This document shows, piece by piece, positions 62,399 through 64,000 of a stretch of 64,000 nucleotides of DNA. Origin of the DNA: CAYQPF01 sp964419225 (GTDB lineage Bacteria; Cloacimonadota; Cloacimonadia; Cloacimonadales; CAYQPF01); assembly GCA_964419225.1 (NCBI GenBank), contig CAYQPF010000001.1:62001-126000 (forward strand), written 5' to 3'. How positions within the stretch are numbered: the first letter of the stretch is position 1; each line of letters begins with the position of its first letter. A model generated the notes under the pieces. It was given only the letters and a program-made list of their open reading frames with translations. It searched no databases and had not been told where the DNA came from. Made by a program: the position numbers and the translations under genes.

Positions 62399-64000
62399 AT
62401 GATAAACAGAGTTTGTCCGCCTAAAAATCTCCATACAATACGGGAGCTTGTCGAAAATTTTAAGAATGCACCTGCAAATTGCATCGCCTTGAATATGAAA
62501 ACAGAACAAGATTATTGGAAAATAACTTATCAAAAATTATATGAATATACTTATGCTTTGGGGAACGGTCTCCTTAATTTAGGATATAAAAAGGGTGACA
62601 GAATAGGTCTGATTTCCGAAAATCGCAACGAATGGGTGATGACTTATCTCGGAGTTACCTTCGCTGGTTTGGTTATCGTTCCATTTGACTCAATGCTCAA
62701 ATCGGATGAACTCATCCATATCATAGAGAACAGTGAAGCTAAAATTATTTTCTGTTCTAAACAGTACTATGAAAAAATGCATGATATTCTTCCTTATTTG
62801 AAAAGTGTAAAAAAATTAGTAGTCTTTGATAAACCCAACGATTTTGTTAATGCGAAAATCCCGGAAAGTACCCGTGTCTCCAAGAGTGAAGTAGAAGTAC
62901 TTAATTTTTATGATTTAATCGTCAAGGGTGAAAGCCTACGTACGAGTAAAAAAGATGAAATTCTGTCCTTAGTTATCAAAAAAGATGATATAGCAGAGAT
63001 GATTTTTACTTCAGGAACGACAGGGATTCCCCGTCGTGTGCTTTTGTCTCACTATAATTTGATGGCCAATGGTGATGGTGTTCAGCAAACCACTGATCTG
63101 GGACCGACAGATAACTGGATTATAGTTTTGCCTTATCACCATACATATCCCACAATTCTGGGGATTTTTGTGCCTCTGATTACCTTTGGGATGATTACTC
63201 CTATTCCTACCCTCAAACCTAATATTCTGACTCAGACCATGAAAGAAACAGGAGCTACCTGTATTCCTGCTGTGCCTATGCTGATTGAAAAAATCTATAA
63301 GAGAATAATCTCTAATGTTAAATCCCAACCGACTCATATCAGGATACTGTTTTCTCTGATGTTCAAACTGAGCAAATATGTCTATGTTAAAACCGGTTTC
63401 AGACTTGGTGTATATCTCTTTAAAAAAGTCAGAAGAGAATTGGGAGTGGTTAATTTACGCTTCTTTATCTCCGGAGGAGGGCCCATTCCTAAAGATACGA
63501 TCGAAGGCATGGAAGCTCTTGGTTTGATCACGATGCAGGGATATGGGCTGACAGAGACTTCTCCTGTTATTTCAAATACTGCTCCTATGCATAATCTTTC
63601 CGGTTCTGTCGGGTTACCCTTAGCCAATGTAACTGTAAAAATTGACACACCTGATTCCAATGGGAATGGAGAAATTCTAATCAAGGGACCTAATATTATG
63701 CAGGGCTATTATCAAATGCCAGAGTTAACTGCAACCGTAATAGACAAAGAAGGTTGGTTCCATACGGGTGATATCGGCTACCAGAATGAAGACGGGTATT
63801 TGTTCATTACAGGAAGATTAAAGAATGTGATAGTTACCAAGGGTGGTAAAAACATTTATCCCGAGGAAATAGAGAATAAGATTTTACTAAGTCCTTATAT
63901 CGCGGAAGTTATAGCGGTAGGAAAAGAATTTCCGGGACAGGGAGAATGTCCTTATTTATATCTTTATCCGAATTTTGAAGCTATCTCCATTCTGGAAGAA
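62399..64000 (+). CDS. Long-chain fatty acid--CoA ligase-like AMP-binding protein (3'-partial)
   Basis: An ATP-dependent acyl-CoA synthetase: acyl-AMP is formed, then transferred to CoA. The frame is open from the ATG at 62399 (GAGGT upstream) to the right edge, 534 codons, so the C-terminus is missing. Motifs: MIFTSGTTGIPRRVLLSHYN (P-loop-like, about residues 200-219), YGLTETSP, and GWFHTGDIG followed by GRLKNVIVTKGGKNIYPEEIE. A GxxTGxPK-like loop here reads GTTGIPRR, with Arg instead of the usual Lys. The carboxylic acid substrate cannot be told from sequence. Confidence 0.92.
   Translation, partial: MINRVCPPKNLHTIRELVENFKNAPANCIALNMKTEQDYWKITYQKLYEYTYALGNGLLNLGYKKGDRIGLISENRNEWVMTYLGVTFAGLVIVPFDSMLKSDELIHIIENSEAKIIFCSKQYYEKMHDILPYLKSVKKLVVFDKPNDFVNAKIPESTRVSKSEVEVLNFYDLIVKGESLRTSKKDEILSLVIKKDDIAEMIFTSGTTGIPRRVLLSHYNLMANGDGVQQTTDLGPTDNWIIVLPYHHTYPTILGIFVPLITFGMITPIPTLKPNILTQTMKETGATCIPAVPMLIEKIYKRIISNVKSQPTHIRILFSLMFKLSKYVYVKTGFRLGVYLFKKVRRELGVVNLRFFISGGGPIPKDTIEGMEALGLITMQGYGLTETSPVISNTAPMHNLSGSVGLPLANVTVKIDTPDSNGNGEILIKGPNIMQGYYQMPELTATVIDKEGWFHTGDIGYQNEDGYLFITGRLKNVIVTKGGKNIYPEEIENKILLSPYIAEVIAVGKEFPGQGECPYLYLYPNFEAISILEE

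Overview
The window looks like a chromosomal segment from an uncultured, low-GC, Gram-negative member of the Fibrobacterota-Chlorobiota-Bacteroidota side of the tree. Candidatus Cloacimonadota is my best guess. I base this on three secreted proteins ending in FlgD-like / type-IX-secretion-like sorting domains (two carry the NYPNPFNPST-type motif), paired GWxTD-domain proteins, DUF5683- and DUF4837-like envelope proteins, lamin-tail surface proteins and a glycosyltransferase-9 protein. No rRNA, tRNA or CRISPR array was seen.

Layout. (1) 1-9860 is a type I restriction-modification island: hsdM (cut by the left edge), hsdS, a PD-(D/E)xK-like ORF, an ImmA/IrrE metallopeptidase with HTH-like N-terminus coupled to a DUF4411-like PIN protein, a 135-bp element with inverted ends, hsdR, and an unrecognised ORF. 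(2) 9861-10339 is repeat-rich and gene-free. (3) 10340-14470 is cmk-plsC-ispH-rpsA, with a canonical promoter and a strong terminator. (4) 14590-19876 is a compact, mostly overlapping series: a tRNA1(Val)-type methyltransferase, an FtsX-like protein, pgsA, a DUF4837-like lipoprotein, an HtrA protease, xpt and a YhcH-family protein. (5) 20020-26184 holds a Rossmann-like protein, a DUF5683-like protein, a lamin-tail surface protein, a GxxExxY protein bracketed by 50-bp repeats, and a YifB/ComM ATPase. (6) 26452-32097 (minus) is a giant modular secreted protein. (7) 32708-47576 holds a tiny lipoprotein with a long leader, dtd, a DUF4097-like repeat protein, an aldo/keto reductase, a family 9 glycosyltransferase, a DnaQ-DinG helicase, a hybrid histidine kinase, a flavodoxin-ferredoxin fusion, a pilin-like protein, a PHP/CehA hydrolase and a MATE transporter. 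(8) 47651-52521 holds an LVIVD propeller protein, a minus-strand AAA/PD-(D/E)xK protein and an unknown ORF inside a dense nest of hairpin repeats. (9) 53009-64000 is dnaE, two GWxTD proteins, maf, an amidohydrolase, an unknown ORF, a flavin reductase-like protein and an acyl-CoA ligase cut by the right edge.

Almost all genes lie on the + strand, with short or negative spacing that implies operons. Between operons sit several families of short dispersed repeats (called A to D here). These fall at gene 3' ends and in two cases supply the last codons of the upstream gene. Four proteins carry PD-(D/E)xK-like signatures: HsdR, the 2528 ORF, the GxxExxY protein and the 49900 protein. Together with the PIN protein this is a rich set of nucleases.

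The best candidates for something undescribed are the composite restriction island, the repeat-bracketed GxxExxY cassette, the hairpin nest around the 52000 ORF, and the leader of the small lipoprotein. All functional names rest on motifs read by eye; no database search was run.
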